Below the pieces are notes generated by a model. That model saw only the letters and a list, made by a program, of their open reading frames with translations, was not told the DNA's origin and searched no databases. 53,665 nt of DNA, taken from contig NZ_AZFK01000052.1 of assembly GCF_001435775.1 (NCBI RefSeq), positions 1 to 53,665 of the forward strand, written 5' to 3'. Position numbers and translations under genes: made by a program. Source of the DNA: Limosilactobacillus ingluviei DSM 15946 (GTDB lineage: Bacteria > Bacillota > Bacilli > Lactobacillales > Lactobacillaceae). Below are positions 9,493 through 18,233 of this stretch, piece by piece; within the stretch, counting starts at the first letter, position 1, and the number at the start of each line of letters is the position of its first letter.

Positions 9493-9700
9493 GAATTAAA
9501 AATTTTCAGCCACCAGTGAGAAAGCCTGATCGATCCTGCGGGAGTTCAGCGAGCCGGGATGGGTGCAAGCCCGGTATCCACGCAGATCGAGTGACCCTTT
9601 TGAGGTGGGCTGCGTCGCCTGGCGACGTTATCCGTGAGTGATACCAAGGTGGTACCGTGCTAAAAAGCACCCTTGTGAAAGCAGGGGTGCTTTTTCTTTA
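9493..9700 (+). ncRNA. T-box leader controlling hisS-aspS
   Basis: A tRNA-sensing leader. Stem I (about 9520-9592) carries the conserved GATGGGTGCAAGCCC distal part. The T-box sequence AAGGTGGTACCGTGC is at 9646-9660. The terminator AAAAGCACCC/GGGGTGCTTTTT (9662-9695) competes with the antiterminator. In the 3' strand of the predicted specifier loop (TATCCAC) the only His codon is CAC at 9579-9581. No GAC or GAT Asp codon is present in that loop. Uncharged tRNA-His should therefore allow read-through into both hisS and aspS. Confidence 0.9.
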
Positions 9701-9742
9701 GGCCGGGGGCTTGCGGAGCTGTAATAATAGGAGGGAAAAATA

Positions 9743-11035
9743 ATGCGTTACCAACGTCCAAAGGGGACGGCCGACATTTTGCCAACGGACACGGTTAAGT
9801 GGCAATACGTGGAAGGCGTCGCCCGGGAATTGTTTAAGACTTACGACTACCAAGAAATCCGGACGCCATTGTTTGAAAGCTATGAGGTCTTTTCACGCTC
9901 CGCTGGGGATACGTCCGACGTGGTCACCAAGGAAATGTACGATTTCAACGACAAGGGGGATCGCCACATCGCCTTGCGGCCAGAAGGGACGGCCGGGGTC
10001 GTGCGGGCCTTTAACGAAAACAAGCTGTACGGACCGGAATTCCAAAAGCCCTACAAGGTTTACTACCTGGGGCCAATGTTTCGTTACGAACGGCCGCAAT
10101 CCGGGCGGCAACGCCAATTCCACCAGATCGGGGTGGAAGCCTTTGGCGCCGATAATCCGGCGATCGACGTGGAAGTCATCGCGATGGCCTGCCAATTATT
10201 TGCCAAGCTGGGGTTGACCAACCTGCGGGTCGCCATCAATTCCCTGGGGGACCAAACCAGCCGGGCCAACTACCGGCAAGCCCTGATTGATTACTTAAAG
10301 CCGCACTATGCGGAATTAAGTGAAGACTCCCAAGCCCGTTTGGAAAAGAACCCGCTGCGGGTCTTGGATTCCAAGGATCCGCGCGACCAGCAGTTCGTGG
10401 CTGACGCGCCATCGATTCTGGATTACTTGACGCCGGAAGCCCACGACCGCTTTGAAGCCGTCAAGCAAATGCTCGACGCCTTAGGGATTGATTACGTGGT
10501 CGACGCTACGATGGTCCGCGGGCTGGATTACTACAACCACACGATCTTTGAAGTGATGGTTCAAGCCAAAGCGCTGGGCCACGGTTACACCACGATCTGT
10601 GGTGGGGGCCGTTACAGTGGCCTCGTCGAACAACTTGGGGGCCCTGACTTGGCCGGGGTCGGCTTTGGGATCGGCCTGGAACGGCTGCTCTTATTGTTGG
10701 AAGAAGAAGGGGCGGCCCTGCCGACCTTGCCAACGCTGGACCTGTACGTGGTCGGGATTGGCCAAGCAACGAACCTGGTCAGCTTGCAGCTAGTGCAAGC
10801 CGCCCGGGCTGCTGGTTTGATTGCCGAACGCGACTACCTGGACCGCAAACCAAAGGCCCAGTTTAAGACGGCGGCTAAGGCCGGGGCCAAGGCGGTCTTA
10901 ACGGTCGGCGAACGCGAACTGGCCGCCGGCAATGTCCACTTTAAGAATATGGCAACGCAAGAAGAAGTGACCCTGAAGTTAGCGGATGTTTTAGCGGACT
11001 TCAAGGGCGTCTACACGGCACAATTGGGGGAATAA
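9743..11035 (+). CDS. hisS: Histidyl-tRNA synthetase
   Basis: 430 residues, a class II synthetase that charges tRNA-His. The catalytic core has motif 1 around [14 protein letters not shown], motif 2 [16 protein letters not shown], the histidine-specific [14 protein letters not shown] and [14 protein letters not shown], and motif 3 [13 protein letters not shown]. The C-terminal anticodon-binding domain is about 330-425. ATG 9743 follows AGGAGGGAAAAATA. Expression is controlled by the T-box leader. It is followed 4 nt later by aspS, so the two form one operon, the common Firmicute arrangement. Confidence 0.97.
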   Translation: MRYQRPKGTADILPTDTVKWQYVEGVARELFKTYDYQEIRTPLFESYEVFSRSAGDTSDVVTKEMYDFNDKGDRHIALRPEGTAGVVRAFNENKLYGPEFQKPYKVYYLGPMFRYERPQSGRQRQFHQIGVEAFGADNPAIDVEVIAMACQLFAKLGLTNLRVAINSLGDQTSRANYRQALIDYLKPHYAELSEDSQARLEKNPLRVLDSKDPRDQQFVADAPSILDYLTPEAHDRFEAVKQMLDALGIDYVVDATMVRGLDYYNHTIFEVMVQAKALGHGYTTICGGGRYSGLVEQLGGPDLAGVGFGIGLERLLLLLEEEGAALPTLPTLDLYVVGIGQATNLVSLQLVQAARAAGLIAERDYLDRKPKAQFKTAAKAGAKAVLTVGERELAAGNVHFKNMATQEEVTLKLADVLADFKGVYTAQLGE

Positions 11036-11039
11036 ACAA

Positions 11040-12818
11040 ATGAAACGGACAAACTACGCTGGCCGGACCAGCGAAGCACAAATCGGCCAAGAAGTCGTCT
11101 TAAAGGGCTGGGTCGCTAAGCGGCGCAACCTCGGGGGCCTGATCTTTATTGACCTGCGCGACCGCGAAGGGATCGTGCAATTGGTATTTAACGAAGAAGA
11201 CGACCGGGTGGCGTTTGAAGTAGCCAACGAATGTCGCAATGAATACATCATTGAAGTCCGCGGGCTGGTACGGGCCCGGGCCCAAGCCAACCCGGAACTG
11301 GCGACGGGGAAGATCGAAGTCGAAGTCAAGGAAGCCAACATCCTGGCCCGCTCCAAGACGCCGGCCTTCGAAATCAAAGATGACGTCGAAGCGGCGGAAG
11401 ACCTGCGCTTAAAGTACCGCTACTTAGACTTGCGGCGGCCGCAAATGATGAAGAACATGAAGTTGCGCAGCAAGGTGGCCGCGATCGTTCACAGCTATTA
11501 CGACAGCCACGACTTCATGGACGTGGAAACGCCAAACTTGACCCGCTCAACGCCGGAAGGGGCGCGGGACTTCTTGGTGCCATCCCGCTTGTATGACGGG
11601 CACTTCTACGCCCTGCCCCAATCACCGCAATTGTTTAAGCAATTGTTGATGGCCGCCGGGGTGGATCGTTACTACCAAATGGCGCGTTGCTTCCGGGACG
11701 AAGACTTGCGGGGGGACCGCCAACCGGAATTTACCCAGATTGACACGGAAATGAGCTTCGCCACGGCCGAAGAAATCCAGGAAATGACCGAAGGCTTGAT
11801 CAAGCAAGTCATGAAGGAAGCCCTGGGGGTCGATGTGCCAACGCCATTCCCCCGTTTGGACTGGCAAGAAGCGATGGACCGCTTTGGTTCCGACAAGCCG
11901 GACACCCGCTTTGGGATGGAAATTCACGACCTGTCCGATTTAGTTAAGGACAGCAGCTTTAAGGTCTTTTCTGGCACCGTGGCGGCCGGCAATTACGTCC
12001 GCGCGATTGCGGTCCCGGGTGGGGCCGACCACTACTCCCGTAAGGACATTACCAAAAAGGAAGAATACATCAAGCGTTACGGCGCCAAGGGGCTGGCCTG
12101 GGTAAAGGTTACGGCCGACGGTTACAACGGGCCGATTGCCAAGTTCTTAACGGACCTGGCCGACCCGATCAACGAACGCTTGGGAGCCAAGGAAGGCGAC
12201 TTGATTCTTTTCGTGGCTGATACCTTCCACGTGGTTTGTGATGCCCTGGGTTACCTGCGGGAAGCCATCGCCAAGGAAATGGATTTGATTGCGCCAAACC
12301 AATGGAACTACCTGTGGGTGGTCAACTGGCCGATGTTTGAATACGACGAAGGCTTTGGCAAGTGGATTGCCGCTCACCACCCCTTCACGATGCTCAAGGA
12401 AGAAGACCTTCACTACTTGGAAGAAGGGGAAGACCCACACCAAGCTCACGCCCAATCCTACGATATCATTTTGAACGGGAACGAAATTGGCGGGGGCTCG
12501 ATCCGGATTCACGATCCAAAGGTCCAAGAAAAAGTCCTAAAGGCACTGGGCTACAGCAAGGAAGAAGCCAACGCCCGCTTTGGCTTCCTCTTGCGGGGGC
12601 TGGAAAACGGGATGCCGCCGGAAGGGGGCCTGGCCTTTGGCTTTGACCGCTGGGTAATGCTGTTGGCCGGAGCTGACAACATTCGGGACGTGATTCCGTT
12701 CCCGAAGAACTCCAAGGGGATTGAACCAATGACGGCTGCTCCTGGGATGGTTGATCCAGAACAGTTGGAGGAATTGCATCTGACGGTCGCTGCTGAAGCA
12801 CCCGCGGATGAAGACTAA
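11040..12818 (+). CDS. aspS: Aspartyl-tRNA synthetase, bacterial type
   Basis: 592 residues, the bacterial-type class II AspRS. An N-terminal OB-fold anticodon domain (about 1-105, with [20 protein letters not shown]) precedes the catalytic core and the bacterial GAD insertion (about 290-420). Motif 2 is [18 protein letters not shown] and motif 3 is [15 protein letters not shown]. It charges tRNA-Asp. Whether it is discriminating or also charges tRNA-Asn cannot be decided here. Its start lies 4 nt after hisS, with no separate promoter, so it depends on the His-type T-box upstream. Confidence 0.97.
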   Translation: MKRTNYAGRTSEAQIGQEVVLKGWVAKRRNLGGLIFIDLRDREGIVQLVFNEEDDRVAFEVANECRNEYIIEVRGLVRARAQANPELATGKIEVEVKEANILARSKTPAFEIKDDVEAAEDLRLKYRYLDLRRPQMMKNMKLRSKVAAIVHSYYDSHDFMDVETPNLTRSTPEGARDFLVPSRLYDGHFYALPQSPQLFKQLLMAAGVDRYYQMARCFRDEDLRGDRQPEFTQIDTEMSFATAEEIQEMTEGLIKQVMKEALGVDVPTPFPRLDWQEAMDRFGSDKPDTRFGMEIHDLSDLVKDSSFKVFSGTVAAGNYVRAIAVPGGADHYSRKDITKKEEYIKRYGAKGLAWVKVTADGYNGPIAKFLTDLADPINERLGAKEGDLILFVADTFHVVCDALGYLREAIAKEMDLIAPNQWNYLWVVNWPMFEYDEGFGKWIAAHHPFTMLKEEDLHYLEEGEDPHQAHAQSYDIILNGNEIGGGSIRIHDPKVQEKVLKALGYSKEEANARFGFLLRGLENGMPPEGGLAFGFDRWVMLLAGADNIRDVIPFPKNSKGIEPMTAAPGMVDPEQLEELHLTVAAEAPADED

Positions 12819-12829
12819 TGCTTAACGAA

Positions 12830-12865
12830 AACGCCAATCGGTTTGAAACGGATTGGCGTTTTTGT
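12830..12865 (+). terminator. Terminator of hisS-aspS
   Basis: AACGCCAATC (12830-12839) pairs with GATTGGCGTT (12851-12860), followed by TTTTG; it lies 12 nt after the aspS stop. Confidence 0.85.
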
Positions 12866-12915
12866 TTCAGGTTTGTTAGAATGAGACCCAACCAGAACGG
12901 ACGGGAGGAAATACA

Positions 12916-13395
12916 ATGCTGATGCGAGAAATTGAAGCCCAAGACGATGCCGCCCTGGCCCAAATTATTCGCCAGGCGCTGGAGGCTGCAAACCTAGCCC
13001 GGCCGGGAACGGCCTATTTCGATCCGGAATTGGAGCATTTGAGTCGCTACTACCAAGCGGCTCCGGACCGGGGCTACGTGGTGGCGGTCAGCGACGACGG
13101 GGTCGTGTTAGGGGGCGCCGGGTATGCGCCCTACGCCCCGGCCCAGCAAGTGGCGGAATTGCAAAAAGTGTATCTAACCCCCGCCGCCCGCGGGCGCGGC
13201 CTCAGCTACCAATTGCTGCAAGCCGTGGAACAGCGTGCCAAGCAGGCGGGCTTTCGCCACTTGTACTTGGAAACGCACCATACCCTTACGGCCGCGCGCC
13301 ACGTGTACGAAAAAATGGGCTTCCAAGAATTGCCGGGCCCGATGCAAACGGCCAACCACCAGACGATGGACCGCTTTATGATTAAGGACCTCTAA
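12916..13395 (+). CDS. GNAT-family N-acetyltransferase
   Basis: 159 residues with a GNAT fold. The acetyl-CoA pyrophosphate loop is in LTPAARGRGLSYQLLQAVEQ (motif A, R-x-x-G-x-G type), with a preceding beta-bulge strand (ELQKVY) and the C-terminal HTLTAARHVYEKMGFQEL typical of the family. It transfers an acetyl group from acetyl-CoA to an unidentified amine. ATG 12916 follows GGGAGGAAATACA. It stands alone between the aspS terminator and the rpsU promoter. Confidence 0.88.
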   Translation: MLMREIEAQDDAALAQIIRQALEAANLARPGTAYFDPELEHLSRYYQAAPDRGYVVAVSDDGVVLGGAGYAPYAPAQQVAELQKVYLTPAARGRGLSYQLLQAVEQRAKQAGFRHLYLETHHTLTAARHVYEKMGFQELPGPMQTANHQTMDRFMIKDL

Positions 13396-13434
13396 ATTTG
13401 GGCGGTTAGTCCCCAAGAAAATTTCAAAAATTTG

Positions 13435-13463
13435 TTGACTTTCGGGGAGAGGATGCCTAAAAT
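13435..13463 (+). promoter_or_regulatory. Strong promoter of rpsU
   Basis: TTGACT (13435-13440), exactly 17 nt, TAAAAT (13458-13463), among the best promoter matches in the window. The leader of about 68 nt carries an ACCAGA-atga-TCTGGT hairpin (13482-13497). Confidence 0.8.
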
Positions 13464-13537
13464 ATAGTGCGTAGTGGATAAACCAGAATGATCTGGTATA
13501 ACAGTACGATTTTAAGCTCGGAGGGAGGGAATTCAAT

Positions 13538-13726
13538 ATGTCCAAGACTATCGTTCGGAAGAATGAATCGTTAGACGATGCTCTTCGGCGCTTTAAACGT
13601 ACGGTTTCACGGAACGGAACGCTTCAAGAATACCGCAAGCGTGAATACTATGAAAAGCCAAGTGTAAAACGCAAGTTGAAGTCTGAAGCGGCACGAAAGC
13701 GTAAGAACAAGCGCCGTCGTTACTAA
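13538..13726 (+). CDS. rpsU: 30S ribosomal protein S21
   Basis: 62 residues, very basic. It has the S21 signature [21 protein letters not shown] (written here in two parts: [13 protein letters not shown] and TVSRNGT) and the Lys/Arg-rich tail [13 protein letters not shown]21 sits near the anti-Shine-Dalgarno end of 16S rRNA and helps initiation. ATG 13538 follows GGAGGGAGG. It is monocistronic between its own strong promoter and terminator. Confidence 0.97.
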   Translation: MSKTIVRKNESLDDALRRFKRTVSRNGTLQEYRKREYYEKPSVKRKLKSEAARKRKNKRRRY

Positions 13727-13731
13727 TGGCT

Positions 13732-13763
13732 AAAAGCTCCGGTTCTTTGACCGGGGCTTTTTT
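13732..13763 (+). terminator. Terminator of rpsU
   Basis: AAAAGCTCCGG pairs with CCGGGGCTTTTTT around an 8-nt loop, immediately after the rpsU stop. Some read-through into yqeY is plausible because the next gene starts 24 nt on. Confidence 0.85.
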
Positions 13764-13786
13764 CGTATCGAAAGGAAGGCAAGACA

Positions 13787-14236
13787 ATGAGTTTATTAGA
13801 GCAATTAACCAAGGATATGGTCGCGGCCATGAAGGCCAAGGATAAGGCAACCTTGAGCGTGGTCCGGATGTTAAAGGCGGCGGTGGCCAACGAAAAGATC
13901 AAGCTGGGCCACGATTTAACGCCCGATGAAGCCAACGGGGTCTTGGCGCGTGAATTCAAGCAACGCAAGGAGTCTTTGGCCGAGTTTGAAAAGGCCGGGC
14001 GCCAAGACTTGATTGATCAGGTCAAGCACGAATTGGCCGTGGTCGAAAAGTACCTGCCCAAGCAATTAACGCCGGCGGAAGTCGCCCAAGTCGTCAAGGA
14101 CACGATTGCCCAGGTCCAAGCCACGAGCATGAAGGACTTTGGCAAGGTGATGGGGGCGATCATGCCGAAGGTTAAGGGCAAGGCCGACGGTAAGGTCGTC
14201 AACGAAACCGTGAAGAAGTTCTTACAAGGTAAATAA
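13787..14236 (+). CDS. yqeY: GatB/YqeY domain protein
   Basis: 149 residues with the stand-alone YqeY domain that resembles the tRNA-binding tail of the GatB amidotransferase subunit. Typical segments are TKDMVAAMKAKDKATLSVVRM, KSFEL-type EFKQRKESLAEFEKAGR, EKYLPKQLTPAEV and the C-terminal GKVMGAIMPKVKGKADGKVV. A tRNA-related role is inferred for the family but not proved. It follows rpsU, as in most Firmicutes. ATG 13787 has GAAAGGAAGG upstream. Confidence 0.93.
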   Translation: MSLLEQLTKDMVAAMKAKDKATLSVVRMLKAAVANEKIKLGHDLTPDEANGVLAREFKQRKESLAEFEKAGRQDLIDQVKHELAVVEKYLPKQLTPAEVAQVVKDTIAQVQATSMKDFGKVMGAIMPKVKGKADGKVVNETVKKFLQGK

Positions 14237-14243
14237 ATTTCCC

Positions 14244-14271
14244 AGCGATCGGGTCTGCCGGTCGCTTTTTT
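14244..14271 (+). terminator. Terminator of yqeY
   Basis: AGCGATCGG (14244-14252) pairs with CCGGTCGCT (14258-14266), followed by TTTTT. Confidence 0.8.
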
Positions 14272-14298
14272 GATCACTGTCGTTTTGGCGGTCAATTG

Positions 14299-14307
14299 TG
14301 CTATAAT
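14299..14307 (+). promoter_or_regulatory. Extended -10 promoter of the phoH operon
   Basis: TGC-TATAAT, a consensus extended -10. It lies 38 nt before the phoH start codon. The -35 region is poor. Confidence 0.6.
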
Positions 14308-14345
14308 TTTTTCAGATAATTTAGTAAAAAAGGGGAAAGCTTTTT

Positions 14346-15320
14346 TTGGCAGCAGCAGAAAAAATAATTGAAATGCAATATGAAATCGATAACCCGCGGG
14401 TGCAAATTGCCCTCCTCGGGACGCAGGATCAATACGTCAGCCTGCTCGAAGAGGGGATGGGCATCACGATTCACCCGTTTGGCAATCAATTGAAGCTCAG
14501 CGGGCCTGATGAAGCCGTGCATTTAACGCGGGCGATTTTAGACCAGCTGGTGGCCTTGATCGAGCAGGGGATTACGATTGCCAGTACCGATATCATCAGC
14601 GCCATGAAGATGGCCCACAAGGGGACGTTAGAATACTTTGCCGACCTGTACCAAGAAAAAATCATCAATGACCGTAAGGGGCGGCCGATTCGGGTGAAGA
14701 ACTTCGGCCAGCGCCAGTACGTCCACGCGATGAAAAATCACGACGTTACCTTTGGGATCGGCCCGGCCGGGACCGGGAAGACTTACTTGGCCGTAGCGAT
14801 GGCGGTAGCCGCCCTCAAGCGCGGGGAAGTTGAACGGATTATTTTGACCCGCCCGGCCGTGGAAGCCGGCGAAAGCTTAGGGTTCTTACCCGGTGATTTA
14901 AAGGAAAAGGTCGATCCGTACCTGCGGCCAATCTATGATGCCTTAAACTCAATTTTTGGCGCCGACCACACCGAACGCCTGATGGAGCGGGGCGTGATTG
15001 AAATTGCCCCGTTGGCCTACATGCGGGGCCGGACCTTGGACAACGCCTTTGTGATCCTCGATGAAGCCCAAAACACCACCAAGGCCCAAATGAAGATGTT
15101 CTTAACCCGGTTGGGCTTTGGCGCCAAGATGGTCGTCAATGGCGACGTCTCGCAAATCGACCTGCCGCGGGGGGCCAAGAGTGGCCTCTTGTCGGCCGAA
15201 CAAATTTTAAAGGACGTCGCGGCGGTCGAGTTTGTCTACTTTCAGGCCGATGACGTGGTTCGCCACCCCGTCGTTGCCAAGATTATCGCGGCTTATGACC
15301 GCGCAGAGGGGAAGAATTAA
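14346..15320 (+). CDS. PhoH-like ATPase (PhoL type)
   Basis: 324 residues. An N-terminal KH-like/RNA-binding part (about 15-90) is followed by a RecA-type ATPase of the PhoH family. The Walker A is IGPAGTGKTYLAVAMAV, and the family motif RPAVEAGESLGFLPGD and the Walker B ILDEAQNTT are present. Its exact role is uncertain; coupling with ybeY suggests RNA or ribosome quality control. The start is TTG 14346 behind AAAGGGGAAAG. Its stop overlaps the ybeY start (TAATG), and it is the first gene of a five-gene block ending with recO. Confidence 0.93.
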   Translation: MAAAEKIIEMQYEIDNPRVQIALLGTQDQYVSLLEEGMGITIHPFGNQLKLSGPDEAVHLTRAILDQLVALIEQGITIASTDIISAMKMAHKGTLEYFADLYQEKIINDRKGRPIRVKNFGQRQYVHAMKNHDVTFGIGPAGTGKTYLAVAMAVAALKRGEVERIILTRPAVEAGESLGFLPGDLKEKVDPYLRPIYDALNSIFGADHTERLMERGVIEIAPLAYMRGRTLDNAFVILDEAQNTTKAQMKMFLTRLGFGAKMVVNGDVSQIDLPRGAKSGLLSAEQILKDVAAVEFVYFQADDVVRHPVVAKIIAAYDRAEGKN

Positions 15321-15790
15321 TGGAACTGACAATTTATGACCACAGCCAGGGGATGCTGACGGAGCACCAAACGGCCCTGGCCGAAGAACTGTTGGCCCAA
15401 GCGGCGGCCAAGTTGGCCTTGCCAGCCAACGCGGAGTTGTCCTTGACCCTGGTCCGCAATCCGGAAATGAAGGAGCTCAACGCCAAGTATCGCGGCGTGG
15501 ATCGGGCAACGGACGTGATTTCCTTTGCGATCAACGACGAGGAGGATTTAACCTTGCCGGCGGAATTGCAAGCCGAGTTGCCACTGGACTTAGGAGATTT
15601 GTTTATTTCCCTGGATAAGGTCAAGGAACAGGCGCTGTTTTTAGGCCATTCGGCGGACCGCGAATTCGGCTTTTTGCTGGTGCACGGCTTTTTGCACCTT
15701 AACGGCTACGACCACGAGACGCCCGCCGATGAAGCGGCAATGTTCAGCCTCCAAGAGGCGATCTTAACGGCTTATGGGCTCACCCGCTAA
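15320..15790 (+). CDS. ybeY: Endoribonuclease YbeY
   Basis: 156 residues. The zinc-binding signature HGFLHLNGYDHE is complete. The central YRGVDRATDVISFA and GDLFISLDKV segments are conserved. YbeY matures the 3' end of 16S rRNA and takes part in late 30S quality control. ATG 15320 shares one base with the phoH stop, and its own 3' end overlaps dgkA by 17 nt, so translation is coupled along the operon. Confidence 0.95.
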   Translation: MELTIYDHSQGMLTEHQTALAEELLAQAAAKLALPANAELSLTLVRNPEMKELNAKYRGVDRATDVISFAINDEEDLTLPAELQAELPLDLGDLFISLDKVKEQALFLGHSADREFGFLLVHGFLHLNGYDHETPADEAAMFSLQEAILTAYGLTR

Positions 15791-16169
15791 AGCCCCTCAG
15801 ACCGGCAAAAATCGCCACTTTAGCCAGGCGTTGCGCCACGCGGGGGCCGGGATTTGGGCGGTAATTAAAAATGAGCGCAACATGCGCAGCCACTTAGTGT
15901 CCGCGGGGGTGGTCGTCGTGGTGGGGCTGAGCTTGCACGTGGATTTGAACACCTGGTGCTGGTTGGCCCTGGCGATTGCGTTGGTCTGGTTTGCAGAATT
16001 TTTAAATACGGTGATTGAGGCCCTGGTTAATTTAATTGTTGGGCAACGTTATGATGAAAATGCCAAACTGGCCAAGGATGTGGCTGCGGGGTTGGTCCTG
16101 TTAGCCGCGGGCTTGGCGGTGGTAATTGGCCTCTTGGTCTTGGCACCGTACCTCACTGATTTAATATGA
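15774..16169 (+). CDS. dgkA: Diacylglycerol/undecaprenol kinase family protein
   Basis: 131 residues with three membrane helices (about 43-60, 62-80 and 101-128). It has the DgkA signature with ERNMRSHL and WFAEFLNTVIEALVNLI, which contains the catalytic Glu and metal ligands. In Gram-positive bacteria this family phosphorylates undecaprenol (UdpK), recycling the lipid carrier of wall synthesis. Preference for undecaprenol over diacylglycerol is from family knowledge. It starts inside ybeY at ATG 15774. The ybeY-dgkA-era order is conserved in Firmicutes. Confidence 0.93.
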   Translation: MGSPAKAPQTGKNRHFSQALRHAGAGIWAVIKNERNMRSHLVSAGVVVVVGLSLHVDLNTWCWLALAIALVWFAEFLNTVIEALVNLIVGQRYDENAKLAKDVAAGLVLLAAGLAVVIGLLVLAPYLTDLI

Positions 16170-16184
16170 TAAAGGATGGAAAAG

Positions 16185-17090
16185 ATGACGGAAGCAAAAT
16201 TTCACTCGGGCTTTGTGGCCCTGATCGGGCGGCCCAACGCCGGAAAGTCGACCTTGATGAACTACGTGGTCGGCCAAAAAGTGGCGATCATGAGCAATGT
16301 CGCCCAAACGACGCGCAATAAGATTCAGGGGATCTACACGACCGATCATGCCCAGATCGTCTTTATTGACACCCCCGGGATTCACAAGCCAGTGACCAAG
16401 CTGGGTGACTTCATGGAACGTTCGGCGTTGTCGGCCTTGGATGAAGTCGATGCGGTCTTGTTTGTCGTCCCGGCCGACAGTAAAAAGGGGCCGGGGGATG
16501 AATTTATCATCGAACGCTTAAAGAAGGTCCACAAGCCGATCTACTTGGTCGTCAATAAGATCGACCTGGTCAACCCCAACGACCTGCCAGACATTGTGGC
16601 CCAGTACGAAGGAACTTTAGATTTCAAGGGGATCATCCCGATTTCAGCCTTGCAGGGTAATAACGTCAACCAATTGATCAATGATTTAGTTGCCCAACTG
16701 CCGGAAGGTCCGCAATACTACCCGAGTGATCAGATTTCGGACCACCCGGAACGGTTTGTGATTGCCGAAATGATTCGCGAAAAGGTCTTTCATTTGACCC
16801 GCCAAGAAGTTCCGCACTCCGTGGCAATTGACGTGACCAGCGTGAAGCGCGAAAGTGAAGACACCGTCCACATCAGCGCCAACATCGTGGTCGAGCGGCC
16901 GGGTCAAAAGGGGATTATTATCGGCAAGAAGGGGGCGATGCTCAAGCAAATTGGGCAAAGCGCCCGCCAGGACATCGAACACCTCTTGGGCGATCACGTC
17001 TACTTGCAGCTGTGGGTCAAGGTGGTGCCAGGCTGGCGCGACAAGGCTGCCATGCTCAAAGACTACGGCTACCGTAATACCGATTACTAA
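16185..17090 (+). CDS. era: GTPase Era
   Basis: 301 residues. G1 [10 protein letters not shown]3 DTPGIHKP and G4 VNKIDLV are all present in the N-terminal GTPase domain. The C-terminal KH domain has [18 protein letters not shown], which binds the 3' end of 16S rRNA near the anti-Shine-Dalgarno. Era is needed for 30S assembly. ATG 16185 (MTEAKFHSG) lies 8-9 nt from AAAGGA and is preferred to ATG 16176, which abuts the ribosome site. It belongs to the phoH-ybeY-dgkA-era-recO block. Confidence 0.97.
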   Translation: MTEAKFHSGFVALIGRPNAGKSTLMNYVVGQKVAIMSNVAQTTRNKIQGIYTTDHAQIVFIDTPGIHKPVTKLGDFMERSALSALDEVDAVLFVVPADSKKGPGDEFIIERLKKVHKPIYLVVNKIDLVNPNDLPDIVAQYEGTLDFKGIIPISALQGNNVNQLINDLVAQLPEGPQYYPSDQISDHPERFVIAEMIREKVFHLTRQEVPHSVAIDVTSVKRESEDTVHISANIVVERPGQKGIIIGKKGAMLKQIGQSARQDIEHLLGDHVYLQLWVKVVPGWRDKAAMLKDYGYRNTDY

Positions 17091-17102
17091 TGATGAGCTG
17101 CT

Positions 17103-17131
17103 AAAGCCGGGGCGCACCCCGGTTTTTCTTA
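17103..17131 (+). terminator. Terminator-like hairpin between era and recO
   Basis: AAAGCCGGGG pairs with CCCCGGTTTT around CGCA, followed by TCTT. It lies within the otherwise continuous era-recO operon and probably lowers recO expression; no separate recO promoter is evident. Confidence 0.7.
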
Positions 17132-17153
17132 TGAATTGAAAGGGGGCGCCGCA

Positions 17154-17942
17154 ATGGCCCGGGTAAATACTGATTTTGAAGGTTTGATTTTATTTCGGCG
17201 CGACTACCGCGAACACGATCTGCTGGTAAAATTTTTGACCCGTAACCTGGGACCGACGATGTTCTTTGTCCGCGGGGCGCGGCGCAAGGGTTCCAAGTTG
17301 GCGGCGCCGCTCTTGCCCTTTACGTATGGGACCTACGTCGGCTGGCTGGAAGGGGGCAACTTATCCTACCTGGTCGCCGCGAAAGAAACCCACCAGCTCA
17401 AGCACTTGGGGCCAGATCTGACCGCGAATGCTTATGCGACCTACCTGCTCGATTTGGTCGGGGTGGCCTTTGAAGAGGGGCAGGGGATCGGGGCCTGGTA
17501 TGACCAAATTTTAACTGCGTTGCAGCTCCTCGATGCCGGCAAGGCGCCCCAAGTGATCGTCAATGTTTTAGAAGTTCAACTGTTGGGGCGCTTCGGGGTG
17601 GCCCCGCGTTGGGATGGCTGCGTAATCTGTGGGCGGCGGGATTTACCACTGGATTACTCGGAGGCGTTTGGGGGCGTCTTATGTCGCGATCACTGGGACC
17701 AAGACGAACACCGCTTGCATCTGCAGCCGAAGGTGGTCAATTACCTGCGCTTGTTTGCCCACTTAAATCTGCAAACGGTCGGGGACGTGAACGTTGACGC
17801 GCCAACCCAGCGGGCCCTGCGCTGGGCGCTGGATAAGATTTACGCTGATCAGGTCGGCTTGCACTTAAAGAGCAAGCACTTTCTGGATTCGTTAGCCAGC
17901 TGGCAGGATCAATTGACTTTGCCGCCGCGCGAAAATTCGTGA
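17154..17942 (+). CDS. recO: DNA repair protein RecO
   Basis: 262 residues. The N-terminal OB-fold (about 5-80, LILFRRDYREHDLLVKFLT) and the helical C-terminal domain with a zinc-finger-like CVICGRR...LCRDH group (near 160-180) are typical. RecO loads RecA onto SSB-coated single-stranded DNA with RecR in recombination repair. ATG 17154 follows AAAGGGGGCGCCGCA; the upstream in-frame ATG 17136 lies before that ribosome site. The era-recO-glyQS order is the Firmicute standard. Confidence 0.95.
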   Translation: MARVNTDFEGLILFRRDYREHDLLVKFLTRNLGPTMFFVRGARRKGSKLAAPLLPFTYGTYVGWLEGGNLSYLVAAKETHQLKHLGPDLTANAYATYLLDLVGVAFEEGQGIGAWYDQILTALQLLDAGKAPQVIVNVLEVQLLGRFGVAPRWDGCVICGRRDLPLDYSEAFGGVLCRDHWDQDEHRLHLQPKVVNYLRLFAHLNLQTVGDVNVDAPTQRALRWALDKIYADQVGLHLKSKHFLDSLASWQDQLTLPPRENS

Positions 17943-17957
17943 AATCACCCTGGACGA

Positions 17958-17986
17958 TTGACTTTTGGCGGGTAGGCGGGTACTAT
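17958..17986 (+). promoter_or_regulatory. Promoter of glyQS
   Basis: TTGACT (17958-17963), 17 nt, TACTAT (17981-17986), placing the transcript start at the beginning of the T-box leader. Confidence 0.65.
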
Positions 17987-17992
17987 TAACAA

Positions 17993-18197
17993 CGTATATT
18001 TTTGAATATCTGCTGGCGATGACGGGAAGAAGAGATCCATTTCACAGCGAGCGGGAGATTGGTGCAAGCCCGCCGGATTTTCGGAGCACCCCCGAGCTGG
18101 AATAATGAAGCTGTTTTGCATAGTGCAAAAAAGCAGGGTGGAACCGCGAGTAATCGTCCCTGCAGCCACGGGCTAACCGTCGCTGCGGGGCTTTTTT
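17993..18197 (+). ncRNA. T-box leader controlling glyQ-glyS
   Basis: A stem I region (about 18015-18090) with the distal GATTGGTGCAAGCCC motif comes first. The T-box sequence AGGGTGGAACCGCG is at 18135-18148. The terminator CCCTGCAGC/GCTGCGGGG with six T follows (18158-18196). GGA Gly triplets occur at 18075-18077 and 18083-18085, but I could not fix which is the specifier. It senses uncharged tRNA-Gly. Confidence 0.9.
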
Positions 18198-18233
18198 ACT
18201 TTCCATCGGCAGCAGAGTGAAAGGAGAAACAGC

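Noticed and set aside
12466-12963. Minus-strand frame crossing the aspS end and the terminator
   Set aside because: It runs through an intrinsic terminator and two other genes' control sites; no protein family.
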